This document shows, piece by piece, positions 20,411 through 29,639 of a stretch of DNA of 64,000 bases; position 1 is the first letter of the stretch; each line of letters begins with the position of its first letter. The DNA is from Argyresthia goedartella (lineage: Eukaryota > Arthropoda > Insecta > Lepidoptera > Argyresthiidae). The translations under genes were made by a program, and so were the position numbers. The stretch lies in assembly GCA_949825045.1 (NCBI GenBank), contig OX463829.1, positions 24,460,715 through 24,524,714 of the forward strand, written 5' to 3'. The notes beneath the pieces are model-generated. The model did not search any database and was not told the DNA's origin. It worked only from the letters and a program-made list of their open reading frames with translations.

Positions 20411-21034
20411 ATGTCGTTATCTGAAATCCAGAAGGGTGTTTCTAAGGAACTCAGATGGTTTTCCTCCGCACACGGTCTGATAGACCGTTTAGATAGGCAT
20501 GATGTGGTATTGGAGCGGTCTATGGACGTTAAGGAACGTTACAATAGGGTGCTCGAATTGTCCGCGCAGGCGGAATCAGTTGATGGTTGCGCACCTGACA
20601 GGCTGTCACGGTTGATAGGGGATGTCGACCAATGTATGGAGATGGCAGCTGCTATCACGCAGAAGGCTGCGGACATACGTAGACAGCGCGAGTCCAGCCA
20701 TGGTGGTGACATTAAAGCACCTCTGCCGCTTCAGGGTTCGGGGTCCAGGTTACCTGCCATAACTATGCCTACTTTTGACGGAGTGTCCGGTGACTGGATG
20801 AGCTTCATCAATCTATTCGACAGTTTGGTGCACATGCGATCGGACATTACCAAGTCTGTCAAGATGGCTCAGCTGGTGGCAGCATTGAGGGGTGAGCCTA
20901 GGGAGCTGGTCGCTCATTTGACAGTTACGGAGGGTAACTATGAAACGGCCAGGCAATTGTTGGTCAGACGTTACCACAACAAACGGAGGTTGGCCGATGC
21001 CCAACTGAACCGTTTGTTTAGCATCCGGTTGTGA
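20411..21034 (+). CDS. BEL/Pao gag, N-terminal part
   Basis: 207 codons from ATG 20411. Residues 1-100 are helical and charged. From about residue 115 the frame reads LPAITMPTFDGVSGDWMSFI and RRYHNKRRLADAQLNRLF, the signature of the DUF1759 gag region of BEL/Pao elements. Gag forms the cytoplasmic particle that packages the element's RNA. The frame ends at TGA 21032-21034, but homologous sequence continues without a gap in the next frame from about 21022, so the end is a frameshift and not the true C terminus. A run of C/G bases at 21023-21028 is the likely site of the single-base change. Confidence 0.9.
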   Translation: MSLSEIQKGVSKELRWFSSAHGLIDRLDRHDVVLERSMDVKERYNRVLELSAQAESVDGCAPDRLSRLIGDVDQCMEMAAAITQKAADIRRQRESSHGGDIKAPLPLQGSGSRLPAITMPTFDGVSGDWMSFINLFDSLVHMRSDITKSVKMAQLVAALRGEPRELVAHLTVTEGNYETARQLLVRRYHNKRRLADAQLNRLFSIRL

Positions 21035-22215
21035 ACAAGGTCGGGGCCATACAGACGGAGGTTTTGAACCCATTGTTGTCCGTCACCAAGGCTCTAGAGA
21101 ATCTTGGACTTCCGGTTGGTGAATGGTCGTACCTACTGTTGTACATTGTACTTTCCCGCCTACCCGCTGACGTGCAGACTCGTTTCGAACAGTCTCACGG
21201 GAGGTCGGCCGAGGACCTGCCCGCCTTCTCCGACTTGGTCGGATTCTTGGAAGAGGAGGCTCGACGGGCAGAGAATTTGGGGTTGACGGTCACCCATCCT
21301 TCGGAGCCACAGAGAGCTGCCGGGAGCGCTGTGAGTAGGGGCCCTCCGACGAGGAAGGACCGCACCAACCGGCAGTCATATGGGACTGTGAGTGCATTGA
21401 CCCCACATAGTAAGACCTGCCCATGTTGTAGGCAGATTAGCCATGCTGTGGCCAATTGCAATAAGTTCGGGGAACTTAGGGTTCAGGGACGGCGCCGGAT
21501 GGCCAAGCAGCGGAGCTGGTGTTTCCTGTGCCTCGGGCCACACATGGCTAGGGACTGCACGCGCACAAAAATGTGCGGATATTGTGGTGGGGCCCACAAC
21601 AATCTGTTGTGCATGAACCGGTCCGGCCAACAGCCTCCACAGGGCCGTATCCAGGGTGACACGGCATGGGGCCCTGAGAATTCGTTTGCGACTCGGAGCG
21701 CAACTCAGGGGCCAACGTCCCCACGTCCACAGGGCCGTACCCAGGGTGACACGGCATGGGGCCCTGAGAATTCGTTTGCGACTCGGAGCGCAACTCAGGG
21801 GCCAACGTCCCCACGTGCAAAGGGCAGTACCAGGGTGCAGGGCCGCACTCAGGACCATTACATGGGGGGCCCTGAGTATTCGGTTGCGACTCAGCATCCG
21901 ACCCAGCGGGACATTGGGTGTGTTGAGCAGGCCGTAACGGGCGGGTGGCATGGGACACCTTCGAGCTATGCGGGTGCGGTTCGGACGCCGCCTCAGTTGT
22001 CGCCCCGCTCGTCGCCTCGTCCTCGTCGGTCACATGTGATGTCCCCCCCGCTCATGGAGCGGCCACGGTTGAATTCACGCCCACCCCCCTTTACGGGGAA
22101 TCGTAGGTTGGGAATGGAACCGGCGCGTGGGCCATTTGTACAATGGGACCCTCTGGCGTATAGCTGCATACCTGATCGGTTACAGGCACAGTGGGGCCCC
22201 GGGGGTCCTCGCTAG
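21022..22215 (+). CDS. BEL/Pao gag, C-terminal part with zinc knuckles
   Basis: Continues gag (VNKVGAIQTEVLNPLLSV, VGEWSYLLLYIVLSRLP). It has no ATG of its own at the left edge, so it is a continuation rather than a separate gene. Three cysteine knuckles lie at about 21418-21600: CPCCRQISHAVANC (C-x2-C-x4-H-x4-C), CFLCLGPHMARDC and CGYCGGAHNNLLC (both C-x2-C-x3-H-x4-C). These would bind RNA. A tandem 90-bp duplication follows, then a Pro/Arg-rich tail. The frame ends at TAG 22213-22215, and pol continues in the same frame straight after it. Confidence 0.9.
   Translation, partial: HPVVNKVGAIQTEVLNPLLSVTKALENLGLPVGEWSYLLLYIVLSRLPADVQTRFEQSHGRSAEDLPAFSDLVGFLEEEARRAENLGLTVTHPSEPQRAAGSAVSRGPPTRKDRTNRQSYGTVSALTPHSKTCPCCRQISHAVANCNKFGELRVQGRRRMAKQRSWCFLCLGPHMARDCTRTKMCGYCGGAHNNLLCMNRSGQQPPQGRIQGDTAWGPENSFATRSATQGPTSPRPQGRTQGDTAWGPENSFATRSATQGPTSPRAKGSTRVQGRTQDHYMGGPEYSVATQHPTQRDIGCVEQAVTGGWHGTPSSYAGAVRTPPQLSPRSSPRPRRSHVMSPPLMERPRLNSRPPPFTGNRRLGMEPARGPFVQWDPLAYSCIPDRLQAQWGPGGPR
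21640..21908 (+). repeat. 90-bp tandem duplication inside gag
   Basis: The block starting AGGGCCGTATCCAGGGTGAC (21641) is repeated with a 90-bp period (21731), nearly identical, giving two 30-residue units that contain GDTAWGPENSFATRSATQGP. A third, more diverged unit follows (MGGPEYSVATQHPTQ). The reading frame is kept. Confidence 0.93.
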
Positions 22216-25200
22216 GAATTTGCGGCCCAACCATTGGTTGCCCCCCAACCGGAGACGGTGGTGTTACCGATCGCCTCTGTGCTTGTTTGGGATTTGGCGG
22301 GCAACCCAACATACGTTCGCGCCCTATTAGATTCTGGAGCTCAGGGCTGCATTGTATCGAATGATTTAGCAAAATGGTTGGGCCTCAAGGTAAATAGGTA
22401 TAATAAATCAATAAGGGGCATGGGGAATGTTACGGTTACCAATGTAGTTGGTCAATCGGTGATCACGTTCTCTCCACGTTATGACATTTTGACAAAAACA
22501 CCCGTGCAAGCTTTAGTAATGACGCATGTCATGGGCAGACACCCCTTGGTGAAGTTGAATCCGGCCGTTCGATTCCTGACATCAGGACTCAAGTTGGCGG
22601 ATCCCGATTTTGACACTCCAGCCCCGGTCGAACTGCTACTGGGAGCAGACGTTCTGGGTAGGTTTCTGTTGTCGGATCGGCGAGTTCTTCAGCCGGACGG
22701 GTTGATTGCTGTGGATACTAAGTTTGGTCACGTGATCATGGGTCCGGCATTGCCAATGGTTAGGCCTGCCGAGTCAGATGGCATACTTATTGGCTCAGCG
22801 TTGTCAGACGCTATCCAACGTTTCTGGGAGATAGAGGAACCTCCCACCGCTCGTCGAGTCGACGCAGACAAAGAAGAGTGCGAGTTGTTTTACCAGAATA
22901 GTACTGGTCGCCTTCGTTCTGGTCGTTTTGTAACTCGACTGCCTTTCAGGGCCGATCGACCGCCACTAGGAGAATCTAGGAAGATGGCTGAGACGAGATT
23001 GATGTCGATGGAGCGTAGGATGACAAGGGACGCCGTATTTAAACAAAAATATGTTGATTTCATGAGGGAGTATGAGTCGTTAGGACACATGTCGGTATCG
23101 GGTGTGGACTGGAGATCTGAGGATCATTGTTTCCTTCCACACCATGCCGTCCTACGAACCCCTACCGGCAAGATTCGAGTTGTTTTTGATGGGTCAGCAC
23201 CTACCTCGAACGGGATGTCCCTGAATCAGTGTCTACATTCGGGACCCAAGTTGAGTCGTGATATTTCGGATATTCTCACGAGCTTTCGGAGGCACCAGAT
23301 TGTATTTGTCGCAGACATTCGGATGATGTTTAGGCAAACGGTAATTCATCCGGCTGACAGAAGGTATCAGTTGATACTTTGGCGTGAGTCCACGGCCGAT
23401 CCAGTCAAGGTCTATGAGTTAAACACGAATACGTATGGGTTACGGTCTAGCCCGTATTTGGCGATGCGAACCCTGCGGGAGTTGGCGTCGCGTGACCGTG
23501 TGAGCTATCCTAGAGCCGCCGCTATCCTGGAGCAAGATTTGTACGTCGATGACGTCTGCACAGGGGCAGCCAGTGTAGAGGAAGCTCTGGACCGACGTGA
23601 CGAGCTCATTCAATTGCTGGAACGAGGCGGCTATGAACTACGTAAGTGGATGTCCAACTCCCCTGAGTTGATGGCTGACGTTTTTGAGAATCCTGACAAC
23701 CCTAACATGTTGTCAGTGCTTGGAATTCAGTACCGGCCCGTCCATGATGAGTTTACCTATCGGGTGGTTTTAGAAACACCGAAGGCCTGGACGAAGCGGT
23801 CAGTACTGTCAACGATTGCGAGAACGTTCGACCCGAATGGATGGATTTCTCCAGTCACCTTTGCTCTCAAATGTTTTATGCAAAGGCTATGGGCGGCTCA
23901 GTTGACCTGGGACACCCACCTCTCAGGTGATTTGTTGACTGATTGGACGCGAATGTTCACCTCGCTATCGGACATAAATAATGTATCGCTGCCGAGGAAA
24001 TTGATCCCTGCTGGGGATTACAGGGCAACCCTTCACGGGTTTTGTGATGCCTCTGAACGAGGGTTTGCGGCAGCGGTTTATTTGCGAACCGTCACCTCCA
24101 CCGGGGAGGTCGACGTGCGTTTGGTTTTGGCAAAAAGCAAGGTAGCGCCTATTCGGACAAGGATGACGATTCCAAAACTGGAACTGTCCGGGGCTGCTCT
24201 TTTGACCAAACTTTTGAATCACACTCTAACAGTGTTGCGTGGGTCAGTGGTTTTAGAGGATACGGTGTACGCTTGGACGGACAGCCAGATTGTTTTGTGC
24301 TGGCTGAAGGCTTCGGTCCATAACTTAGAGGTTTTTGTTGCGAACCGTGTCTCCCAGATTGTGTCGTCTGAGGTCCCACTGACCTGGAGACATGTACCAG
24401 GAGAATTGAACCCGTCTGATTGTGCATCCAGGGGATGTCGGGCTCCTGAACTCGTTAGACACCATTTGTGGTGGGGACCACCCTGGCTTGCCAAGAGAGA
24501 ATCGGACTGGCCCCACAGCCATGTAGTAGTATCTTCGGATCATGGCCCCAGAGCGGCCGTGCATGTTACCCAGAAGGCTGAGGACCCTGACGCCGGGTTT
24601 CTGCTGGACCGGTATAGCTCACTTGACAAGTTGATAAACGTGTCCACTTGGATTAGGAGATTCGCTCGAAATTGTCGTACTCCTCGCGATCAGCGAACGT
24701 TGAACCCTATTCTGACTCCGGCAGAGCGAAACGAGTCGCTGTTGAATTTGGTCCGGTTGGTACAGTCCTCGAAGTTTGGGGCAGAATTGGAGATTATACG
24801 AAGTGGACGTTCGAAATTGAAGGGAGCCGTCGCGCGTCTCAACCCCTTTGTTGATTCGACCGGGTTACTTCGGGTAGGAGGAAGATTGCGCAATGCGAAT
24901 CTGTCGTATTCGGCTCGTCACCCACTTCTGCTCCCCAAGGGGGGACAGTTAGTTGAATTGCTGGTGACTGATCGTCATTTTAAAAACGCGCATGCCGGCT
25001 GTAACGCGTTGTTGGCCACGCTCCAGCGGGAGTTTTGGATCTTATCTGCCCGCCGTGTCATACGGAACATCGTGTTTCGGTGCATGCCTTGTCGACTTAA
25101 GGCTGCCACGATGCAACCTCTCATGGGGGACTTGCCCCCTGATCGTGTGAATGAGGTCAGACCGTTTTCAGGTGTTGGTACGGATTTTGCAGGACCGTTC

Positions 25201-26157
25201 ATGGTGAAGAGTTCACGATTGCGTACCGCTAGGCAATACAAGGCGTACCTATGTGTGTTTGTTTGTTTATCCACCAAGGCGGTACATCTCGAGCTCGTTG
25301 CTGATCTCTCGACAGAGGCTTTCATTGCTTGTTTGGATAGGTTTGTTTCTCGAAGGGGACTTCCAACTTTGATCCGCTCTGATAACGGCACTAACTACAT
25401 CGGTGCGGAACGATACTTACGAGAGATAGTCAACTTTTTGAATGTAAATAAAGTGGATATTGGAACGGCCCTCTCCCGTCGGGGTATACAGTGGACCTTC
25501 AGCCCACCGATTTGCCCCCACTGGGGTGGGATTTTTGAGGCCGTAGTTAAGTCAGCTAAGACGCACTTGGGGCGTATAGTAGGTCAGACCGCGCTGACTT
25601 TTGAGGAGCTCGCGACATTGTTTTGTAAGATCGAGGCCGTTCTCAATTCGCGACCGTTGTGTCCGCTCAGCTCGGATCCAAATGACCTGGAGGCTCTGAC
25701 CCCAGGCCATTTCTTGATAGGACAGCCACTTAACGCGTTGCCCGAGCACCCCTTCGAGGGAGTGAAATTGTATCGGTTGTCAAGGTATCAGATGTTGCAG
25801 CAGTTTACTCAGAATTTCTGGAAGCGTTGGTCGCTCGAGTATCTGCATATCTTACAACAGCGCCTTAAGTGGACTGACAAAACTAGCCCCCCTAGTGTTG
25901 GTGACCTCGTTCTGGTTAAGGATGCTAACCTACCGCCACTACGTTGGCGCAGGGGGCGCATTGTTAACTTGTTCCCTGGCAAGGACGGGACCCCCCGGTC
26001 TGCAGAAGTTCTAGTAGGAGGCTCGGTTCTAAAACGAGCGGTAGCAACGTTGTCTCGGCTGCCCGTAGATAAGGGGACAGGTGGGTGCCTGTCCGGGCGG
26101 GTGATTGTTCGATTCAAAATCGATATTCGATCGATGGTTTCTGAACGGCCATTTTGA
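22216..26157 (+). CDS. BEL/Pao pol: protease, RT, RNase H, integrase
   Basis: The frame is open from the TAG at 22213-22215 and has no ATG near its start, so it should be made as a gag-pol fusion. Residue numbers count from 22234. Protease: LLDSGAQG, Asp 33. RT: RVVFDGSAP, motif A VADIRMMF with Asp 361, LYVDDVCTG with Tyr437-Val-Asp-Asp440. RNase H: HGFCDASERG, Asp 605. Integrase zinc-binding region from His 915 (HFKNAHAGC, then RCMPCR). Integrase catalytic core: Asp 984 (GTDFAGPF), Asp 1050 (SDNGTNY), Glu 1102 (WGGIFEAVVKS). A DUF5641-like C terminus (DLVLVKD, LPPLRWRRGRI) follows. All catalytic residues are present. The frame ends 52 bases inside the 3' LTR. Confidence 0.96.
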   Translation, partial: EFAAQPLVAPQPETVVLPIASVLVWDLAGNPTYVRALLDSGAQGCIVSNDLAKWLGLKVNRYNKSIRGMGNVTVTNVVGQSVITFSPRYDILTKTPVQALVMTHVMGRHPLVKLNPAVRFLTSGLKLADPDFDTPAPVELLLGADVLGRFLLSDRRVLQPDGLIAVDTKFGHVIMGPALPMVRPAESDGILIGSALSDAIQRFWEIEEPPTARRVDADKEECELFYQNSTGRLRSGRFVTRLPFRADRPPLGESRKMAETRLMSMERRMTRDAVFKQKYVDFMREYESLGHMSVSGVDWRSEDHCFLPHHAVLRTPTGKIRVVFDGSAPTSNGMSLNQCLHSGPKLSRDISDILTSFRRHQIVFVADIRMMFRQTVIHPADRRYQLILWRESTADPVKVYELNTNTYGLRSSPYLAMRTLRELASRDRVSYPRAAAILEQDLYVDDVCTGAASVEEALDRRDELIQLLERGGYELRKWMSNSPELMADVFENPDNPNMLSVLGIQYRPVHDEFTYRVVLETPKAWTKRSVLSTIARTFDPNGWISPVTFALKCFMQRLWAAQLTWDTHLSGDLLTDWTRMFTSLSDINNVSLPRKLIPAGDYRATLHGFCDASERGFAAAVYLRTVTSTGEVDVRLVLAKSKVAPIRTRMTIPKLELSGAALLTKLLNHTLTVLRGSVVLEDTVYAWTDSQIVLCWLKASVHNLEVFVANRVSQIVSSEVPLTWRHVPGELNPSDCASRGCRAPELVRHHLWWGPPWLAKRESDWPHSHVVVSSDHGPRAAVHVTQKAEDPDAGFLLDRYSSLDKLINVSTWIRRFARNCRTPRDQRTLNPILTPAERNESLLNLVRLVQSSKFGAELEIIRSGRSKLKGAVARLNPFVDSTGLLRVGGRLRNANLSYSARHPLLLPKGGQLVELLVTDRHFKNAHAGCNALLATLQREFWILSARRVIRNIVFRCMPCRLKAATMQPLMGDLPPDRVNEVRPFSGVGTDFAGPFMVKSSRLRTARQYKAYLCVFVCLSTKAVHLELVADLSTEAFIACLDRFVSRRGLPTLIRSDNGTNYIGAERYLREIVNFLNVNKVDIGTALSRRGIQWTFSPPICPHWGGIFEAVVKSAKTHLGRIVGQTALTFEELATLFCKIEAVLNSRPLCPLSSDPNDLEALTPGHFLIGQPLNALPEHPFEGVKLYRLSRYQMLQQFTQNFWKRWSLEYLHILQQRLKWTDKTSPPSVGDLVLVKDANLPPLRWRRGRIVNLFPGKDGTPRSAEVLVGGSVLKRAVATLSRLPVDKGTGGCLSGRVIVRFKIDIRSMVSERPF

Positions 26158-26649
26158 ATTTGACGGTGCTGCCAACCTAGCAGTTTTTGACAACTGACAG
26201 ACGAAAGCCCTCGCAATGTAAACGCGTTTTGGTTAGGGTATTGAAATTAAATCGCAAGCCATCTGGAATGTATTCGGGTTTCCCTCAGGATTGTCTATAT
26301 AGCTGAGTGTGTTGTGGTTCCCCGAACCAGATAAAGTTCGCATTTACGTGGCCGATTGGTTTTTACCACGTAACATAACCTGTGTTGGAACACTGTGCTC
26401 ATTGAAGCTGGCCCGCCAGTCATAGGAGGTTGGCTGAAGAACCTGTCTACCAAGAAGAGCCTAGGGTGCACCCGGGCCTTGCAGTGAGACAGGAGGTTGA
26501 CGGGACCGAAGCACAGACCAGGTTAGATCGACCCCAATTACTTCAGCTCGGTGAATCGCCGACGTTCACGCTTCTTGGCAACTGATCGTTACGCTACCTC
26601 GTAGCTGATGGGCCCCTACGAGGTCATTAGGTGCTGAGAAGCCTGAACA
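26106..26649 (+). repeat. BEL/Pao 3' LTR
   Basis: 544 bp, followed by ATGCC and then LJ LINE sequence. The pol stop codon (26155-26157) lies inside it. Confidence 0.96.
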
Positions 26650-27100
26650 ATGCCGTTTTCGACAAAGTCGCTTTAACATGCTTTTAAATTGCTCAAATCG
26701 CAATTATGAAATCTCCAGAGGTATCTTATTGTAGTAGAGAATTCACTGACCCTTGAAAGAATTGCTAACCTGAGAAAATCTAAGCCGGGGCGCAACTAGT
26801 CTGTGATTATTTCTTAGGTAAACATTACAGCTATCGCTAAGTTTGGAAAATGTTGTAAGGTTCTTATGAACATACATTATATTTTCGAAAATAAATTGAC
26901 TAGCTACAGTTAGTATATTAATTTCTTTAAAAAACTCTCTTAAGGAGTCTGTTCATTTTAAATTTAAAAATTGCTCGAATGGCTCTTTTCTGTGAAATTG
27001 AATATCCGCTGCTTTCCCTCACAATAAGATACTATAGGACATGATACTATGAAAGTAATTAAAATATACTAGCCTAGATGTAGCCACATCCGTGTTTTGT
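26650..27100 (-). pseudogene. LJ LINE, segment 3 of 3: RT C terminus
   Basis: The minus strand from about 26990 down reads FFKEINILTVASQFIFENI, MYVHKNLTTFSK, RLRFSQVSNSFKGSV and KHVKATLSKTA. This is the C-terminal region of a Jockey/CR1-type LINE protein just upstream of the 3' UTR at 19157-19341, with stops. The join to that UTR is seen uninterrupted at 47580-47610. The left edge of the fragment is approximate. Confidence 0.8.
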
Positions 27101-27367
27101 CAGATGTTCCTAACAGCGTAAGCCGCAGATTTTAATTTACCAGCTAATTTATGTATTGTCCCTTATTGCAAAAAAATCGTCAATCCTGGCTTCGGAAAAC
27201 ATAGCCGAGGCGCTGCAGTATCCTCAGCGCATTATTATATTGGACGCGCAGGGCGCTGTAGGCCCTTTGCGTATAGCTGACCGACAGGCCGCTAGTGTAG
27301 AAGGACTGACAAAATGCTCTGAAAAGTGTCAATTTGAGAGCCCTTGTACAACTCTCAAACCTGCGGG
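27101..27367. other. GC-richer patch, nothing assigned
   Basis: Contains CAGTATCCTCAGCGCATTAT and a GCGCAGGGCGCTG palindrome-like run. I recognise no gene or family here. Confidence 0.4.
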
Positions 27368-27709
27368 CTAACTATTGCATCGGACCGCCATCGCCCTACG
27401 CTCCCTTTCGATATCAAAGTTGTGACCGCGACCGTGATTCCGAGACCACGTGACCCAGATACTTGAACTGTGGTACTCTCTCGAGAGGGGCTCCACACAG
27501 TGACACAACTGGATCATCTCAGGCGGTTTACTTACCGAATGAAACACCGTCATCTCGCTTTTCTTCACGTTGTACCTGAGCTGGTGTGAAAAAGCGTAGG
27601 ACTCGCAGACGCGTAAAAGTTTTCTAAGTGCATTGACCGAGGGACTCAGCAACACCATATCATCGGCATAAGATATGTCAAGGCTATATGAGTCGCTATG
27701 CCATCTCAT
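27368..27709 (-). pseudogene. LINE RT fragment carrying YADD
   Basis: A 113-codon minus-strand frame reads LDISYADDMVLLSPSVNALR (motif C) and YNVKKSEMTVF, ending IERERRAMAVRC. This is the palm-to-thumb part of a LINE RT common in insects. Sequence between WV and IERER is altered relative to what such proteins usually show. There is no start of its own. It adjoins another RT piece on the same strand. Confidence 0.8.
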
Positions 27710-28005
27710 CCATTTAACTGCATCCTTAGTCGATTTTGCCCTGTGAAACCGTATTGTTTGGCGTGGAGTTGTTTTGTACGGTTGAAGTGTGAGAGCATTT
27801 GATTGAGTAAATATAATCTTTTCAAATATAGTGCTGGAAGAACAGATATTGGTCTGAAATTTGAAGAATCACCCTTGTCTCCCGACTTGAACAGAGGTAT
27901 CAGTTTACTGTATTTCATGAGGTCTTTGAAAGCTTCTATTCAGTCAGGCATATTTCCAGTAGTAGACAAGAACATGATGAAGAAGAAGAAGATTCATTCA
28001 GTAAG
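27706..28005 (-). pseudogene. LINE RT fragment, motifs 0 to 2
   Basis: Minus-strand IEAFKDLMKYSKLIPLFKSG, DSSNFRPISVLPALY and HAKQYGFTGQN are the opening RT motifs. A stop separates it from FLSTTGNMPD upstream (27965-27940). It runs directly into the YADD fragment, so motifs A and B are missing: either an internal deletion in one element or two different LINEs joined. Confidence 0.8.
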
Positions 28006-28084
28006 ATTTTGAAAAAGTCGCCGCCATTTGTTACTTTTCAGGTATAGGTCTGATTTGCTTCAAAATCGATGTCTGAGGATCCGG

Positions 28085-28575
28085 TTGTAGTCTGACCATG
28101 ATTCTAAACTCAGATTTTGTAAAAGTCGCCGCCATTCGAACTTTTAGATACTTGTCCAATTTGCTTCAAAATCGATATCTAGGGATAAATACTAACAAGC
28201 CTTATTACATGCCTTTGTACACTAAACAACACTTGACAATTACAGGTGCAATGGACAGCCCCGTGAAAGTGGATGAAACAGTAGAGCACATGCTACTGGC
28301 ATGTCCATCCACAACAGAAACCAGGATGGCTATCCTAGATGATACAACAAATACCCACGAGCTCCTAGAACACCCAGGCCTCCTTCTCCAGCTAGTGCAG
28401 GAGTTGGGAAGGCTGATGTAGATTTGCAGGTGAAGGGGACATGCACAAAGGTCCCGCTCAAGAGAGCCAGGTGCAGGCGCTACACCCCCTTTTAGAAGAT
28501 AGAAGATAAAATAAAAAACGGCGGCGACTTTTTTTAAATTTGACTTATGAATCATGATTAGACTCCAACCGTATC
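28085..28575. mobile_element. inverted-repeat unit enclosing a LINE C-terminal scrap
   Basis: GGTTGTAGTCTGACCATGATTC ... AAAAGTCGCCGCCATT at 28081-28135 has a clear inverse at 28510-28573 (GGCGGCGACTT ... AATCATGATTAGACTCCAACC). A second, direct relative of the left arm lies at 28000-28080. The interior at 28225-28421 reads DETVEHMLLACPSTTETR and LLQLVQELGRLM, resembling the C terminus that follows the RNase H-like region in some LINE proteins. Confidence 0.55.
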
Positions 28576-28950
28576 CCCATATAATAACGAGACTTTACGG
28601 GGAAATTTACGGGGTTGACGCGACTTGGCGCACCATCAAACTGTGATACTAGATGAGATTCCAAGAAAAGGTATTTGGATCGAGTATTTTTGCGGACTAG
28701 GAACAGGTGAACTAGATACGAAATTTACCTAGTACGACTCATGTCTAGTAACGTTTACAGAGCACTTATAGGAGTAGGCGTTATTTATCATACATATTTA
28801 CGAAAACCGCTCTTGTGCCAGTAGTGGTCACCATGTTACTGGTTTTCTGAAAAACTATATAATCTCAGTAGCTTGTTTTACATAGGTGACCAAATTCGTT
28901 TCCATTTCGTTTATGAAGCGTTTCATAAAACGGAGACGCCTTATACAATT

Positions 28951-29545
28951 TTTTATTATACTAGCTGACCCGCTCTCGCTTCGCTGCGGGTAGCTCTACC
29001 CTTACCTATCCCTACCCTAACCTACCCCTACCCCTAACCAACCCCTACCCAACCCCTACCCTACCCTACCCCTACCCAACCACTACCCTACCCTTCCCCT
29101 ACCCTACCCTACCCCTACCCCTACCCCTGCCCTACCCTACCCTACCCTACCCTACCCCTACCCTACCCCTACCCTACCCCTACCCTTACCCCTACCCTAC
29201 TCTACCCCTGCCCTACCCCTACCCTACCCCTACCCTACCCCTACCCTACCCCTACCCTACCCCTACCCAACCCCTACCCTACCCCTACCCTACCCCTACC
29301 CTACCCATACCCTACCCCTACCCTACCCCTACCCTACCCCTACCCTACCCCTACCCTACCCCTACCCTACCCTACCCCTACCCTACTCCTACCCTACCCT
29401 ACCCATACCCTATCCTACCCTACTTTTAAACCTTCCCTGGTCTACAACAAACATTTCAAAACCAAAATCAGCTAAATCGGCCCAGCCGTTCTCGAGTTTT
29501 AGCGAGACTAACGAACAGCGATTCATTTTTATATATATAGATAGA
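28951..29545. mobile_element. nonautonomous element with internal CCCTA array
   Basis: Begins near TACTAGCTGACCCGCTCTCGCTTCGC and ends GGCCCAGCCGTTCTCGAGTTTTAGC ... TTTTTATATATATAGATAG. Such start and end phrases recur in moth and butterfly genomes around short elements of uncertain class. A start-like phrase also occurs alone at 61388 (CTAGCTGACTCAAC). The middle is the tandem array at 28996-29424. Confidence 0.6.
28996..29424. repeat. CCCTA / CCCCTA tandem array (about 430 bp)
   Basis: Mixed 5- and 6-base units (CCCTA, CCCCTA, rarely CCCAA or CCCATA), often as an 11-base CCCTACCCCTA dimer. The minus strand is therefore runs of GGG and GGGG separated by TA, which could form G-quadruplexes. 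Confidence 0.95.
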
Positions 29546-29639
29546 TTTTAGCCAAAACCGATGAGTATCTTATCGGTTTTGTCTACTTGACTAAACCGGC
29601 CCGGAGGTATAACTAGTATAACAGAATGGAATGGGACAA

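Larger units (their letters stand above)
19342..26649 (+). mobile_element. BEL/Pao LTR retrotransposon, complete length, recent
   Basis: A 7308-bp element with 544-bp LTRs beginning TGTTCGATT and ending CCTGAACA. A 5-bp target duplication, ATGCC, lies at 19337-19341 and 26650-26654. The internal region encodes gag, protease, RT, RNase H and integrase in BEL/Pao order, with DUF1759- and DUF5641-like ends. It lies inside an LJ LINE. Two coding lesions are visible: a one-base frameshift in gag and one in-frame TAG between gag and pol. Confidence 0.97.

Noticed and set aside
21022..21034. Programmed frameshift in gag
   Set aside because: No slippery heptamer or convincing downstream structure is visible. 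A one-base deletion or assembly error is simpler; kept only as a point to check.
21376..22033. Two long minus-strand frames (191 and 161 codons)
   Set aside because: They are antisense of the gag zinc-knuckle and repeat region, open because of its GC-rich repetitive composition.
28996..29424. Interstitial telomere
   Set aside because: Units are CCCTA and CCCCTA, not the insect CCTAA, and the array lies between the ends of a dispersed element.
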